Origin: Roseibacterium beibuensis
GTDB lineage: Bacteria; Pseudomonadota; Alphaproteobacteria; Rhodobacterales; Rhodobacteraceae
Direction: 5' to 3'
Assembly (NCBI RefSeq): GCF_039542305.1
Contig: NZ_BAABHW010000001.1
Span: 744,001 to 808,000 of the forward strand
DNA length: 64,000 nucleotides
Positions 8,741 to 17,406 of this stretch are shown piece after piece. The first letter of the stretch is position 1; each line of letters opens with the position of its first letter. The translations under genes and the position numbers were made by a program. The notes beneath the pieces were generated by a model that was not told the origin of the DNA, did not search any database, and saw only the letters and a list, made by a program, of their open reading frames with translations.

Positions 8741-9943
8741 ATGACAGCGTCCCCCTTTCCCGTCCTGCGCCTGAAACCCAAGGCCGATGCCCGCCGCATC
8801 CGCCATGGCCACCCCTGGGCCTGGTCCGACGACCTCGTGCTTGACCGGCGGTCGCGCAAGATCGCGCCCGGCGCCCTGGCGATCCTCGAAGATGCCGAGC
8901 GTCAGCCGCTTGGCGTGGGCATCGCGACGGTCGAGGCCCGCATCGGTCTGCGCCTTCTGGATCGCGACGCGTCGGCGAAGATCGACGCGGACTGGCTGCG
9001 CGCGCGGCTGTCGGCGGCGCTGGAGCTTCGGACGCGGATCTATGATCAGCCCTTCTACCGCCTCGTCCATGCCGAGGGGGACGGGCTGCCCGGCCTGATC
9101 GTCGACCGCTTCGGCGACACGCTGGTGATGCAGCCCAACGCGCTCTGGCTGGAGGAGCGTCTCGACACCCTGACCGCGCTTCTGTCCGAACTGACCGGGG
9201 CGCTGACGATCCTCAAGAACGGCACCTCGCGCGCCCGCGCGGCCGAAGGATTGCCCGAGGAGATGGCGGTTCTGACCGGTGACGCGCCCGATGGCCCGAT
9301 CCCGGTGCCGATGACCGGGGCCACCTATGCCGCCGACGTCATGGGCGGGCAGAAGACCGGCCTGTTCTTTGACCAGCGCCCGAACCACGGCTTTGCCGCC
9401 GGGATGGCGCAGGGCGCGCGGGTGCTCGACGTGTTCTCGCATGTGGGCGGCTTTGCGCTGGCCTGCCTTGCCCATGGCGCGCAGAGCGCACTGTCGGTCG
9501 ATGCCTCCGAGGCCGCGCTGGCGCTGGCGGGGCAGGGGGCGGAACTGTCGGGCGTGGCAGATCGGTTTTCCACCCGTTCAGGCGATGCCTTCGACGTGAT
9601 GACCGCGTTGCAGGGCGAGGGTGCGCAGTTCGACCTCGTCATCTGCGATCCGCCCGCTTTCGCGCCGTCGAAACAGGCGCTGCAACAGGGCTTGCGCGCC
9701 TATGAACGTGTCGCAAGGCTGGCAGCCGACCTTGTTGCGCCGGGGGGCACGCTGATCCTGTGTTCCTGTTCGCACGCCGCGGACCTGTCGAAATTCCGCA
9801 TGGCCTGCCTGCGCGGGATCGGGCGGGCGGGGCGCGACCCGCGCCTGATCTACACGGGCTTTGCCGGGCCGGATCATCCGCAGCATCCCAGCCTGACCGA
9901 GACGGGCTATCTCAAGGCGCTCGCGTTCCGGCTGATGCCATGA
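8741..9943 (+). CDS. rlmI: Class I rRNA large-subunit (cytosine-C5) methyltransferase, RlmI type
   Basis: This 400-residue protein has an N-terminal PUA-like RNA-binding region (RHGHPWAWSDDL onward), a central domain with FYRLVHAEGDGLPGLIVDR, and a C-terminal Rossmann SAM-methyltransferase domain. The SAM motif is VLDVFSHVGGFAL, the catalytic CDPPAFAPSK follows, and a second catalytic region contains CSCSH. RlmI methylates C1962 of 23S rRNA using SAM. The downstream PIN gene overlaps its stop by four bases (ATGA), so the two are co-translated. The family is secure; the exact target base is inferred from the family. Confidence 0.9.
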   Translation: MTASPFPVLRLKPKADARRIRHGHPWAWSDDLVLDRRSRKIAPGALAILEDAERQPLGVGIATVEARIGLRLLDRDASAKIDADWLRARLSAALELRTRIYDQPFYRLVHAEGDGLPGLIVDRFGDTLVMQPNALWLEERLDTLTALLSELTGALTILKNGTSRARAAEGLPEEMAVLTGDAPDGPIPVPMTGATYAADVMGGQKTGLFFDQRPNHGFAAGMAQGARVLDVFSHVGGFALACLAHGAQSALSVDASEAALALAGQGAELSGVADRFSTRSGDAFDVMTALQGEGAQFDLVICDPPAFAPSKQALQQGLRAYERVARLAADLVAPGGTLILCSCSHAADLSKFRMACLRGIGRAGRDPRLIYTGFAGPDHPQHPSLTETGYLKALAFRLMP

Positions 9944-10497
9944 GCGCACCGCGCTACGTGCTGGATGCCTGCGTGCTCTATCCCACCGTGCTGCGCGAGA
10001 TCCTTCTGGGCTGCGCGGCGGGGGGGCTGTTCGCGCCGCTCTGGTCGCCGCGCCTGCTGGAAGAATGGGCGCGCACGGCGCTGAAACAGGGCGGACCGGC
10101 GGACGAGTTGCTGGCGCGGGGCGAGATCGCGCGGCTGCGCGCGACTTTCCCCGAGGCCGAGATCCGGCACGAGGCCGAGGAAGAGGCACCGCTCTGGCTG
10201 CCCGATCCGGGCGATATCCACGTGCTGGCCACGGCGCGCGCGGGCGGGGCGCAGGCCATCGTCACGCTGAACATGCGCGATTTCCCGACGCGGGAACTGG
10301 CCGGGTTCGGCCTGATCGCGCTGCACCCCGATACGCTGTTCTTGAACGCGCTGGAACGCGACGCCGGGACGGTCCGCGCCGCCGTCACCGCGACCCATGC
10401 CGAGGCCGAACGCCTGGCCGGGGAAGACCTGCCCCTGCGCGCGCTGTTGAAACGGGCCCGCCTGCCGCGCCTCGCCAAGGCAATGGCACGGACCTGA
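9940..10497 (+). CDS. PIN-domain protein (RSP_2648 family)
   Basis: This 185-residue PIN-fold protein is a probable metal-dependent RNase. It starts within the stop of the rRNA methyltransferase (ATGA overlap). Acidic residues typical of PIN sites are visible: D9 in VLDACVLY, E in LLEEW, D in LPDPGDIHVLA, and the segment IVTLNMRDFP. No antitoxin gene is adjacent, so a toxin-antitoxin role is unlikely. The overlap with an rRNA-modification gene favours a role in RNA processing or quality control, but that is inference. The family name comes from an R. sphaeroides locus, matching the taxonomic assignment. Confidence 0.82.
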   Translation: MSAPRYVLDACVLYPTVLREILLGCAAGGLFAPLWSPRLLEEWARTALKQGGPADELLARGEIARLRATFPEAEIRHEAEEEAPLWLPDPGDIHVLATARAGGAQAIVTLNMRDFPTRELAGFGLIALHPDTLFLNALERDAGTVRAAVTATHAEAERLAGEDLPLRALLKRARLPRLAKAMART

Positions 10498-10501
10498 CCC
10501 C

Positions 10502-10548
10502 ATCTTTATCCCTGAAATATGCCGGGGGTTTGGGGGCAGCGCCCCCAA
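10502..10548 (+). repeat. TTTATCC...AAATATGC repeat, copy A, with hairpin
   Basis: The core ATCTTTATCCCTGAAATATGC (10502-10522) is followed by GGGGGTT and a perfect hairpin, TTGGGGGC-agc-GCCCCCAA (10530-10548). It fills the gap between two convergent genes and runs up to the M48 stop. Related copies occur near 18.6, 41.2 and 54.4 kb. A terminator role is possible, though there is no U-tract. Confidence 0.85.
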
Positions 10549-10549
10549 G

Positions 10550-11248
10550 TCACTCGCTCGGCAATTCGCGGCGCCAGCGGGCCTCCATCGCCTCGATGGC
10601 CGCGATCCGGTCCTCGGTCTTGGGGTGGCTCATCAGCCAGGCCGGTGTGCCGCGCCCGGCCATGCCGGTCAGATGTTCCAGCTTTTCGAACAGCGATTTC
10701 TGCGGCGTTGTGCCGATCCCGGCCTTGGTCAGCAGCGCCGAGGCATAGGCGTCGGCCTCGTATTCGTCCTGCCGGCTGAGCCGGGCGGCCAGAAGCGACG
10801 CGAGGGTATTGGCCAGCCACACGCCAACGCCGGGGATCAGCCGGCCCAGGATGCCCGCCAACACCACGCGCACGGCGTTCTGGCCGGAAAAGTCGATCAT
10901 CCGCCGCCGCGAATGGCCAAGGGCGACATGGCCCATCTCATGCGCGATCACGCTGGCCAGCTCCTCGGCGCTGACCTCTCCGCTGCGGTAGCGGTCGTAG
11001 AACCCGCGCGTCAGGAAAATCCGCCCGTCGGGCGCGGCGAGGCCGTTCACAACCGGCACCTCGTAGATATGCACCGGGATGCGCTCCAGCCCCAGCGCCT
11101 CGGCCATGCGGTCCGTCAGGCGCCTGAGCGTCGCATCGGCCAGTTCGGTCGATTTCGCATCCAGCTCCTTGCGGGTGCGCCAGGCCGAGAACTGGTACAT
11201 CGCAAGCGCATAAAGGATGGCGAGAAGGATGGGCGTGAATTTCAACAT
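10550..11248 (-). CDS. M48-family membrane metalloprotease
   Basis: This 232-residue protein has an N-terminal membrane anchor (residues 4-20) and an M48 peptidase domain with the zinc motif HEMGH near residue 108; a second metal ligand lies in the DEYEADAYAS segment (E near 166-168). It also carries MSHPKTEDRI, typical of HtpX/Oma1/YcaL-like enzymes. It probably degrades misfolded membrane or periplasmic proteins. At 232 residues it is shorter than HtpX and has one anchor instead of four, so it is not HtpX itself. It is convergent with the PIN gene, with repeat copy A between them. Confidence 0.88.
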   Translation of the reverse strand: MLKFTPILLAILYALAMYQFSAWRTRKELDAKSTELADATLRRLTDRMAEALGLERIPVHIYEVPVVNGLAAPDGRIFLTRGFYDRYRSGEVSAEELASVIAHEMGHVALGHSRRRMIDFSGQNAVRVVLAGILGRLIPGVGVWLANTLASLLAARLSRQDEYEADAYASALLTKAGIGTTPQKSLFEKLEHLTGMAGRGTPAWLMSHPKTEDRIAAIEAMEARWRRELPSE

Positions 11249-11312
11249 GACCCAGATATGGGGCGCGGCGCGGGACCCGGCAATGGGCGCATGCGCTCAG
11301 GTGGGGTGCGCC

Positions 11313-11975
11313 TCAGGATTTGCGGCGTTCCTGCAGGCGAACGAGGGCCTCTTTCGCCCGCCGCCCGGCTTCGCCGCGGGGGATCAGGGGCCGTTGACGC
11401 AGCGCGGCGCGCAGCCAGAGCGCGCAAAGCCCCAGCGCCACAAGGGCCGCCAGAAGGCCCGTCACGTCGCCCAGAAGCTGCCCAAGGACCACGATATTGT
11501 CGGCAAAGACCGCGCCGAGGCCGACATAGACGGTGACCCAGACGAGTTCCCCCGCCACGCCCGCGCGGGTGAAGCGGCTCCAGCGCAGCCCGGCCGCCCC
11601 GGCGGCGAAATTCACGTATGGGCCGAGCGGCGAGACCAGCCAGCGGCTGAAGAACACGGCCCACCCGCCCTTGTCGATGATCTGGCGCCGGGCCTTTTCC
11701 ATCAGGTGCGCGCGCCGGGGGGAGCGGCTGGCGCTGGCCGCGTAGCGTCCGCCCGCGTGGCCGATGTAATACCCCAATTGGTCGCCGAGGATCGCGCCGG
11801 TCAGCGCCGCCATCGCGGCCTGCCACAAGACAAGGTCGCCCGAGACGGCGAACCCGCCCGCCGACAGCATCAGCAGCGAACTGGGCACGGGCAGGGCGAG
11901 GCAGGACAGGAAGGTGCCAACCCCCAGCACGACCAGCCCGTAAATCGGGACAAGGGCGAGGATGTCCTCGGTCAT
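11313..11975 (-). CDS. DedA-family (VTT domain) membrane protein
   Basis: This 220-residue integral membrane protein has the DedA/VTT pattern: ALPVPSSLLMLSAGG near the first re-entrant segment, GAILGDQLGYYIGH in the middle, and FFSRWLVSPLGPYVNFAAGAAG with the conserved arginine and glycine-rich turn. DedA proteins act in phospholipid or undecaprenyl-phosphate translocation and envelope homeostasis. Its ATG overlaps the stop of the upstream 130-residue membrane protein by four bases, so the two are translationally coupled and belong to the VWA operon. Confidence 0.88.
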   Translation of the reverse strand: MTEDILALVPIYGLVVLGVGTFLSCLALPVPSSLLMLSAGGFAVSGDLVLWQAAMAALTGAILGDQLGYYIGHAGGRYAASASRSPRRAHLMEKARRQIIDKGGWAVFFSRWLVSPLGPYVNFAAGAAGLRWSRFTRAGVAGELVWVTVYVGLGAVFADNIVVLGQLLGDVTGLLAALVALGLCALWLRAALRQRPLIPRGEAGRRAKEALVRLQERRKS

Positions 11976-12364
11976 TCGCCGCGCCTCGGACGTCCGGCGC
12001 CCGTGCCCGTCCCCGTGGCCGCAAGGGCGGCCTCGATCTCGGCGATGACCTGCTCAAGCGGAACGCCCCGCGCCTCGGCGATCTGGTTCAGCGTCGGGCG
12101 CGCGGTGGGAAACTCGGGATGCGCCAGGCCGATCGCGTCGCGCAAGACCTCGCCCTCGACTTGGTAGGAGCGGGCGATATAGCCCGGCGTCATCCAGCCT
12201 TCGAGCGGCTGGTTCCGATGCGCGGGATCGGCCCAGTAAAGCGTGTGCAATACGAGGCGCACGAGGAAGAAGATCGCCACGGCCAGCGCAAGGGCGAAGG
12301 CGACCAGGGCCGGGCGGTGATGCGCCCAAAGGTAGGACAGGGCGCGGGGGCGCTCGGCCCTCAC
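11972..12364 (-). CDS. Single-helix membrane protein of unknown function
   Basis: This 130-residue protein starts at GTG 12364, overlapping the VWA gene stop (GTGA), and ends overlapping the DedA start. It has one transmembrane helix (about residues 19-40, FALALAVAIFFLVRLVLH) and a soluble C-terminal part with a possible helix-turn-helix-like segment, TLNQIAEARGVPLEQVIAEIEAAL when read in parts. I do not recognise a named domain. The double overlap fixes both ends and places it in the VWA-DedA operon. Confidence 0.72.
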   Translation of the reverse strand: MRAERPRALSYLWAHHRPALVAFALALAVAIFFLVRLVLHTLYWADPAHRNQPLEGWMTPGYIARSYQVEGEVLRDAIGLAHPEFPTARPTLNQIAEARGVPLEQVIAEIEAALAATGTGTGAGRPRRGE

Positions 12365-13545
12365 CGGCCCAGTTCCCGCATGCCGCGATCGATGCCTTCC
12401 AGCGTCATTGGCACCATGCGTCCTTCGAAGATCTGGTCGATCATGCCGATGGATTGCGTATATTTCCAATGCCTCTCGGGCACCGGGTTGATCCACATGT
12501 GGTCGGGCCATTGCGCCCGCGCGCGGTGCAGCCAGACCTGCCCCGGTTCCTCGTTCCAATGCTCGTTCGCGCCGCCAGCAAAGGCGATCTCGTAGGGCGA
12601 CATGGAGGCATCGCCCACGAAGATGCATTTGTAGTCCGAGCCGTAGGTGTTCATCACCTCATGCGTCGGGATCTGCTCGTTCCAGCGGCGGCGATTGTCG
12701 CGCCAGACGGATTCGTACAGGCAATTGTGGAAATAGTAGTATTCCAGGTGCTTGAACTCGGCCCGGGCGGCGCTGAACAGTTCCTCGACCACCCGAATAT
12801 GGTCGTCCATCGAGCCGCCCACGTCGAGAAACAGGATCACCTTTACCGCGTTGCGCCGCTCGGGGCGGGTCTTGACGTCGAGATAGCCGTGTTCGGCCGT
12901 GGCGCGGATCGTGCCGTCGAGGTCGAGTTCCTCGGCCGCGCCGTCGCGCGCCCATTGGCGCAGGCGCTTGAGCGCCACCTTGATGTTGCGGGTGCCCAGT
13001 TCCACGTCGCCATCGAGGTTCTTGAACTCGCGCTTGTCCCAGACCTTGACCGCGCGGCGGTGGCGGCTTTCGTGCTGGCCGATGCGCACGCCCTCGGGGT
13101 TGTAGCCATAGGCGCCGAAGGGCGAGGTGCCGGCGGTGCCGATCCACTTGTTGCCGCCCTGGTGGCGGCCCTCCTGGTCCTTGAGCCGTTCGCGCAAGGT
13201 TTCCATCAGCTTGTCGAAGCCGCCAAGCGCCTCGATCTCGGCGCGTTCTTCCGCGGTCAGGTGCTTTTCGGCGAGCTTTTCCAGCCATTCTCGGGGGATC
13301 TCGGTCGCCTCAAGCACGTCCTCGGCGGTGATCTGCTCCAACCCGCCGAAGGTATGGGCAAAGGCCTGGTCGAAGCGGTCGAGGTGGCGTTCGTCCTTCA
13401 CCATCGCGGCGCGGGCGAGGTAATAGAACCCGTCCACGTCATAGGTGACGAGGCCCTTCGACATGCCTTCGAGAAAGGCGAGATATTCGCGCAAGCTGAC
13501 CGGGATGCGCGCCGCGCGCAGGGTTTCGAAGAAGGGCAGGAACAT
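12361..13545 (-). CDS. VWA-domain (CoxE-like) protein, partner of MoxR
   Basis: This 394-residue cytoplasmic protein has a C-terminal von Willebrand A domain. The MIDAS motif D-x-G-x-S is D241-V-G-G-S245 (LFLDVGGSMD). The N-terminal half is helical and charged. Such proteins work with MoxR AAA+ ATPases as metal-insertion or folding chaperones (CoxE/CoxD, RavA/ViaA-like). A MoxR gene lies 2.2 kb upstream on the same strand. The ATG is at 13545, with GGGGGC just before it. The partner assignment is from family knowledge and synteny. Confidence 0.9.
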   Translation of the reverse strand: MFLPFFETLRAARIPVSLREYLAFLEGMSKGLVTYDVDGFYYLARAAMVKDERHLDRFDQAFAHTFGGLEQITAEDVLEATEIPREWLEKLAEKHLTAEERAEIEALGGFDKLMETLRERLKDQEGRHQGGNKWIGTAGTSPFGAYGYNPEGVRIGQHESRHRRAVKVWDKREFKNLDGDVELGTRNIKVALKRLRQWARDGAAEELDLDGTIRATAEHGYLDVKTRPERRNAVKVILFLDVGGSMDDHIRVVEELFSAARAEFKHLEYYYFHNCLYESVWRDNRRRWNEQIPTHEVMNTYGSDYKCIFVGDASMSPYEIAFAGGANEHWNEEPGQVWLHRARAQWPDHMWINPVPERHWKYTQSIGMIDQIFEGRMVPMTLEGIDRGMRELGR

Positions 13546-13585
13546 GCCCCCTATCTAGGAGCAGCGTGGCCCGGTCCGCAACCGT

Positions 13586-13747
13586 TCAGGGCGCGGGCAT
13601 CAGCAGCATGGCGAAAGTGCCCAGCAGAAACCCGATGATCGCCAGGACAGCCGTGTATTGCGCGATGTCCAGCCGGTTGCCGTTGCGCCGCCATGCCAGA
13701 AAGGCGCCAAGCGCCGCGCCCAGAAGGGCGCCGATCAGGTTCAGCAT
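13586..13747 (-). CDS. 53-residue membrane protein
   Basis: This very small ORF encodes two hydrophobic segments (LIGALLGAALGAFLAW and AVLAIIGFLLGTFAMLLM) separated by a basic, hydrophilic loop, RRNGNRLDIAQ. That hairpin topology and the glycine spacing look like a real membrane protein rather than chance. It begins 25 bp after the DUF2927 stop and ends 40 bp before the VWA start, within the minus-strand cluster. I know no function. Confidence 0.6.
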   Translation of the reverse strand: MLNLIGALLGAALGAFLAWRRNGNRLDIAQYTAVLAIIGFLLGTFAMLLMPAP

Positions 13748-13772
13748 CTGATAGGTCCTCGTCTCGCCTGCC

Positions 13773-15179
13773 TCAGCCGCCGGGTGACAGGGCGGCCACC
13801 TCGGTCAGCCGCGCGCCCACCGCCGCGCTGGCGCCGAAGCCATAGCGGCCCCAGGCCAGACTGTCGAGGCGCACGGCCCGCGCTTCGGAGGCGCGCCCGA
13901 CATCTTCCAGCGCCTCGGCCCGGATCATCAGCAACGTCGAGAGAAGCGCCGCGTTCTGCGCCCGCGTGGCCGCCGGCATCGCGGCATTGGTCAGGCGCAG
14001 CGCCTCGTCCGCGCGGCCCGAGGAAAGCGCGAAGGCGGCCAGCTGCATGTCCACATGGGCGGTCTGGATGCCGTTCGGCGCGATCCGGTCGTAGATCCCC
14101 GCCGCGCGCTGGAAGGCCGCGACCGAGGTTTCCACGTCGCTGGACAGCGTCAGGCGTCCGAGGGCGAAATGCGAAAAAGCCAGCCGCCCGTCGGTCCAGC
14201 CCGCGTTGCGCGCGATGGTCACGGCGTTCTGGGCGGCGGCGATGCGCGCGCGGTCCGAACTGCCCGGCCCAAGCGCGGTTTCGATGGCCTCGATCCAGGC
14301 GCGGGGCGTGGGGCTGATGCGGCCGCCCGCGCTGCGGTTCCCGCGCGGGTTCAGGCGCGACAGGATCTCGGGCAGGGCGGCGGCCACTTCGGCCCGCGTC
14401 ATGCCCGAGCGCAGCGTCTCGTCGTAATAGGCGCGCAGGATCAGCATGTCGAAGCCGGTCAGCACGGCGTTGAAATTGTCGTCGTTGAAGACGGAATCGG
14501 GCAGGCGATAGAGGTCGTTGAGCGGCCCCAGGGCTTGCGAGACCTCTTCGTGCAGGCAGTCGCGGATTTCCTGCGGGGCCACGTCGGACGGGATGAAGAC
14601 GGCCACGCGTTCGCGGGTTTGCAGCGTCGTCCAATCCAGCGTCCCGCCGGACCGTGCGCGGCGGAACTCGCCCCAGCTGCTGACGCGCGGGACCACGAAA
14701 CAGGCGGCTTGCGGCACGACGCGCTGCATGCGGTCACGCGGCAGGGTCTCGATGGTGATGCCGGCGGGCCCGTCGCCCGCGCCCACGCGGCGGATGTCGA
14801 GCCCCGCCTCGGCGCGCAGCCGCGCGATCAGCCGGTCGAGATCGGCGCCAAGGGTCGCAGGCGCCCCGGCGGCCACGGCGACGGTGATCGGCCCTTCGAA
14901 CCGGCTCAGGCGTTCGATCGGGCGACCCGATTCCATCATGAAGGACAGGTCGAGGAAATCGCGCGCGATCTCGGCGTTCGAGCGGCTGGGCGGGTCCGTG
15001 CGCTCGGGACCGAAGCGGTTCATCGGCGGCATGTCCTGCGGCAGCGCCGCGTCATGGCGGGCCGAGACCTCGGTGTAGCCGGCCGTTGACGGGGTGCAGC
15101 CCGCAAGCGCCAGGGCCGAGAGGCAGGCGATGCCGGCAAGGGTCCGGGTCAGGCGCTTGGGGCAGGGGGGCATGGTCAC
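13773..15179 (-). CDS. DUF2927 lipoprotein, long paralog
   Basis: This 468-residue lipoprotein has a signal peptide ending in the lipobox LAGC (Cys28). A DUF2927 domain occupies the middle, with motif C-L-HEEVSQ-x2-G-x2-ND and then VFNDD and LRAYYD. A C-terminal repetitive helical region (about residues 310-450) looks TPR-like, with alternating Ala-rich helices. DUF2927 has no established function; the HEE motif recalls a metalloprotease-like site, but the second histidine of HExxH is absent. A shorter paralog lies at 27968-28939. Its ATG is one base after the GNAT stop. Confidence 0.85.
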   Translation of the reverse strand: MTMPPCPKRLTRTLAGIACLSALALAGCTPSTAGYTEVSARHDAALPQDMPPMNRFGPERTDPPSRSNAEIARDFLDLSFMMESGRPIERLSRFEGPITVAVAAGAPATLGADLDRLIARLRAEAGLDIRRVGAGDGPAGITIETLPRDRMQRVVPQAACFVVPRVSSWGEFRRARSGGTLDWTTLQTRERVAVFIPSDVAPQEIRDCLHEEVSQALGPLNDLYRLPDSVFNDDNFNAVLTGFDMLILRAYYDETLRSGMTRAEVAAALPEILSRLNPRGNRSAGGRISPTPRAWIEAIETALGPGSSDRARIAAAQNAVTIARNAGWTDGRLAFSHFALGRLTLSSDVETSVAAFQRAAGIYDRIAPNGIQTAHVDMQLAAFALSSGRADEALRLTNAAMPAATRAQNAALLSTLLMIRAEALEDVGRASEARAVRLDSLAWGRYGFGASAAVGARLTEVAALSPGG

Positions 15180-15180
15180 C

Positions 15181-15630
15181 TCAACTCCGGCTGTATTTCA
15201 TGAAATCGGTGGCGACACCGATCCGGTCGTAAAGGCGCCGCGCGGTGGCGTTGCCCGTCTGCGTCATCCAGTAGACCGAGGGCCGATCATGGGTGTCGGC
15301 ATCGGCATAGACCGTCTCGATCAGCTTGCGGCCCACGCCGGTGCCGCGCGCCTCTGGCCGGGCGTAGAGGTCTTGCAGATAGGTGATCGGCGCCACCTGC
15401 CAGCCATGGGCATGGACGATCACATGCACCAGCCCCACGGCGCGCCCGCCATCCCAGGCCAGCCACGCCTTCATGTCCTCGCGCGCGGGATCGGTATAGC
15501 GCCCGAAGGTCGTGTCATAGACCGCCTGATCCCGCTCGGTGCCGTAGAAGGCCAGGTAGTCCCGCCACAGCGGGGCCCATGCCTCCCGGTCGCCCGGTTC
15601 GAGGGGGCGGATCTGGATGGAGTTCGTCAC
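15181..15630 (-). CDS. GNAT-family N-acetyltransferase
   Basis: This 149-residue protein has the complete GNAT fold. Beta-4 and the acetyl-CoA loop read LQDLYARPEARGTGVGRKLIETV (motif A with R-G-x-G-x-G near residues 95-101), and the beta-5/alpha-4 segment contains YWMTQTGNATARRLYDRIG. The start is GTG 15630. The DUF2927 gene begins one base downstream of its stop. The substrate is not evident; the NATARRLYDRIG ending resembles small-molecule or amino-acid acetyltransferases. Confidence 0.88.
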   Translation of the reverse strand: MTNSIQIRPLEPGDREAWAPLWRDYLAFYGTERDQAVYDTTFGRYTDPAREDMKAWLAWDGGRAVGLVHVIVHAHGWQVAPITYLQDLYARPEARGTGVGRKLIETVYADADTHDRPSVYWMTQTGNATARRLYDRIGVATDFMKYSRS

Positions 15631-15748
15631 TCTGCCTGCCTTGCGCGTCTGCCCGTTTATCCACGAGCCTTGGGAATGATTATGGCAGGAATCGGGATGG
15701 GAACCAGCCGCTTTGCGATCGCGTCGGCGGTGTGTTGCCGGAACGCCC

Positions 15749-16588
15749 TTACCTTTGCCGCCGCGCCATGAAGGCCAGCCGTTCGAACAGGGCCACGTCC
15801 TGTTCGTTCTTCAAGAGCGCCCCGTGCAGTTTCGGCAAGGCGCTGGCCCCGTCTCGGCGCAGGTCCTCGGGGTCCAGATCCTCGGCCAGGAGCAGCTTGA
15901 GCCAATCCAGAACCTCCGAGGTGGACGGCTTTTTCTTCAGCCCCTGCTGCTCGCGGATTTCGTAGAACTGCGTCAGCGCGGTGCTCAGAAGCTGCTGCTT
16001 GATGCCCGGAAAATGCACTTCGACGATCTGCTTCATCACCTCCATCTCGGGGAAACGGATGTAATGGAAGAAACAGCGCCGCAGGAAGGCGTCGGGCAGT
16101 TCCTTTTCATTGTTCGAGGTGATGATGACGATGGGGCGCGTGACGGCGCGGATCGTCTCGCCGGTTTCGTAGACGAAGAATTCCATCCGGTCGAGTTCCT
16201 GCAACAGGTCGTTTGGAAACTCGATATCGGCCTTGTCGATCTCGTCGATCAGCAGGACGGATTTGCCCTCGGATTCGAAGGCCTCCCAAAGCTTGCCCTT
16301 CTTGATGTAGTTCTTCACGTCATGGACGCGTTCGTCGCCCAACTGGCTGTCGCGCAGGCGGCTGACAGCGTCGTATTCGTAAAGGCCCTGCTGCGCGCGC
16401 GTCGTCGACTTGATGTGCCATTCGATGATCGGCAACCCCAGCGAAGTCGCCACCTGCTGCGCCAGTTCGGTTTTCCCCGTGCCCGGCTCGCCCTTGACCA
16501 GCAGGGGCCGTTCCAACGTGACGGCGGCGTTGACCGCCACGGTCAGATCCTCGGTTGCAACATAGTCGGATGTGCCTTCGAACCGCAT
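15749..16588 (-). CDS. MoxR-family AAA+ ATPase
   Basis: This 279-residue ATPase has Walker A GEPGTGKT (residues 33-40), Walker B VLLIDEID (111-118), sensor 1 IITSNNEKELPDAF and an arginine finger in LRRCFFHYI. MoxR ATPases act with VWA proteins in cofactor insertion or complex assembly; the VWA gene at 12361-13545 is the likely partner. I start it at ATG 16588, where family similarity begins, not at upstream in-frame codons. A possible FNR-type box lies 118 bp upstream, shared with divergent dksA. Confidence 0.92.
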   Translation of the reverse strand: MRFEGTSDYVATEDLTVAVNAAVTLERPLLVKGEPGTGKTELAQQVATSLGLPIIEWHIKSTTRAQQGLYEYDAVSRLRDSQLGDERVHDVKNYIKKGKLWEAFESEGKSVLLIDEIDKADIEFPNDLLQELDRMEFFVYETGETIRAVTRPIVIITSNNEKELPDAFLRRCFFHYIRFPEMEVMKQIVEVHFPGIKQQLLSTALTQFYEIREQQGLKKKPSTSEVLDWLKLLLAEDLDPEDLRRDGASALPKLHGALLKNEQDVALFERLAFMARRQR

Positions 16589-16705
16589 GGGTGCCCTCGT
16601 TTCCGCTCGCATTCCCTCCGACCTAGGCGGCGCGCGCGGCGAAGTCCAGCCAAGCGGCCGGAACAGGCCTGAGCCCGGCCTTTGCCCGACCTCGGCAACG
16701 CGGGC

Positions 16706-16719
16706 TTGATGCAAATCAG
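16706..16719. promoter_or_regulatory. Candidate FNR/FnrL box
   Basis: TTGATGCAAATCAG matches the FNR consensus TTGAT-N4-ATCAA at nine of ten informative positions. It lies between the divergent MoxR and DksA genes, 118 bp from the MoxR start and 141 bp from the DksA start. The site is seen; binding and oxygen control are inference. Confidence 0.4.
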
Positions 16720-16859
16720 GGCGGCGATTCGCGGATTTGCCCAGACAGGACCCGTTGTGGCAGCGGGACAGGTTTCCTTTTGGGTCCACGCGCATTAGGA
16801 GGTGACAAGCCAAGGCCGCTCGGGTAATCGGGCGGCGGGTGGCCGGAAAGGACAATTTC

Positions 16860-17321
16860 ATGTCTGAGATCGAACCCGGCCCCGTCGAGGGGAGCAAGAT
16901 GAAAGCCGAGATCTTTCTGCCGGAAGATTATCGTCCCGCCGAGGACGAACCGTTCATGAACGAGCGCCAGCTCGAATATTTTCGTCGCAAACTCGAATCC
17001 TGGAAGGCCGATCTGCTGGAGGAAAGCCGGTCGACCGTGGAGACGTTGCAGGATGGCACGCGCAACATTCCCGATGTGGCCGACCGCGCCTCGGAGGAAA
17101 CGGACCGCGCGCTGGAACTGCGCACGCGCGACCGCCAGCGCAAGCTGATCGCCAAGATCGACTCGGCGCTGCGCCGCATCGAGGAAGGCGAGTACGGCTA
17201 TTGCGAGGTCACGGGCGAGCCGATTTCGCTCAAGCGCCTCGATGCCCGTCCGATCGCCACCATGAGCCTCGAGGCGCAGGAACGCCACGAGCGCCGCGAA
17301 AAGGTGCATCGCGACGACTGA
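16860..17321 (+). CDS. dksA: DksA-type RNA polymerase-binding protein without a complete zinc site
   Basis: This 153-residue protein binds the RNA polymerase secondary channel and, with ppGpp, tunes rRNA and amino-acid promoters. The coiled coil spans about residues 34-105 and its tip has the functional D72-x2-D75-x-A77 pattern (PDVADRA). Of the four zinc cysteines of E. coli DksA only Cys115 is left (YCEVTGE); the others are replaced. The ATG at 16860 follows GGAAAGGA and is preferred to an in-frame GTG 21 bp upstream. A zinc-independent DksA is normal for Rhodobacterales and fits zinc-limited growth. Confidence 0.93.
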   Translation: MSEIEPGPVEGSKMKAEIFLPEDYRPAEDEPFMNERQLEYFRRKLESWKADLLEESRSTVETLQDGTRNIPDVADRASEETDRALELRTRDRQRKLIAKIDSALRRIEEGEYGYCEVTGEPISLKRLDARPIATMSLEAQERHERREKVHRDD

Positions 17322-17357
17322 CCGCGCGGTATCCGCCGGCCAGCAGAGCTAAAGAAC

Positions 17358-17394
17358 AAGGGCGTTCCGGATCCGGGGCGCCCTTTTGGGTTTT
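17358..17394 (+). terminator. Rho-independent terminator after dksA
   Basis: AAGGGCG (17358-17364) pairs with CGCCCTT (17379-17385), with an inner CCGG-at-CCGG stem; TTGGGTTTT follows. It lies 37 bp after the dksA stop and ends just before the next gene's ribosome-binding site. Confidence 0.75.
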
Positions 17395-17406
17395 CGGGGG
17401 ACAGGC

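Noticed and set aside
12454..13638. Plus-strand ORF of 394 codons over the VWA gene
   Set aside because: It is the mirror frame of a clear VWA gene with a MIDAS motif; the composition is odd and there is no domain.
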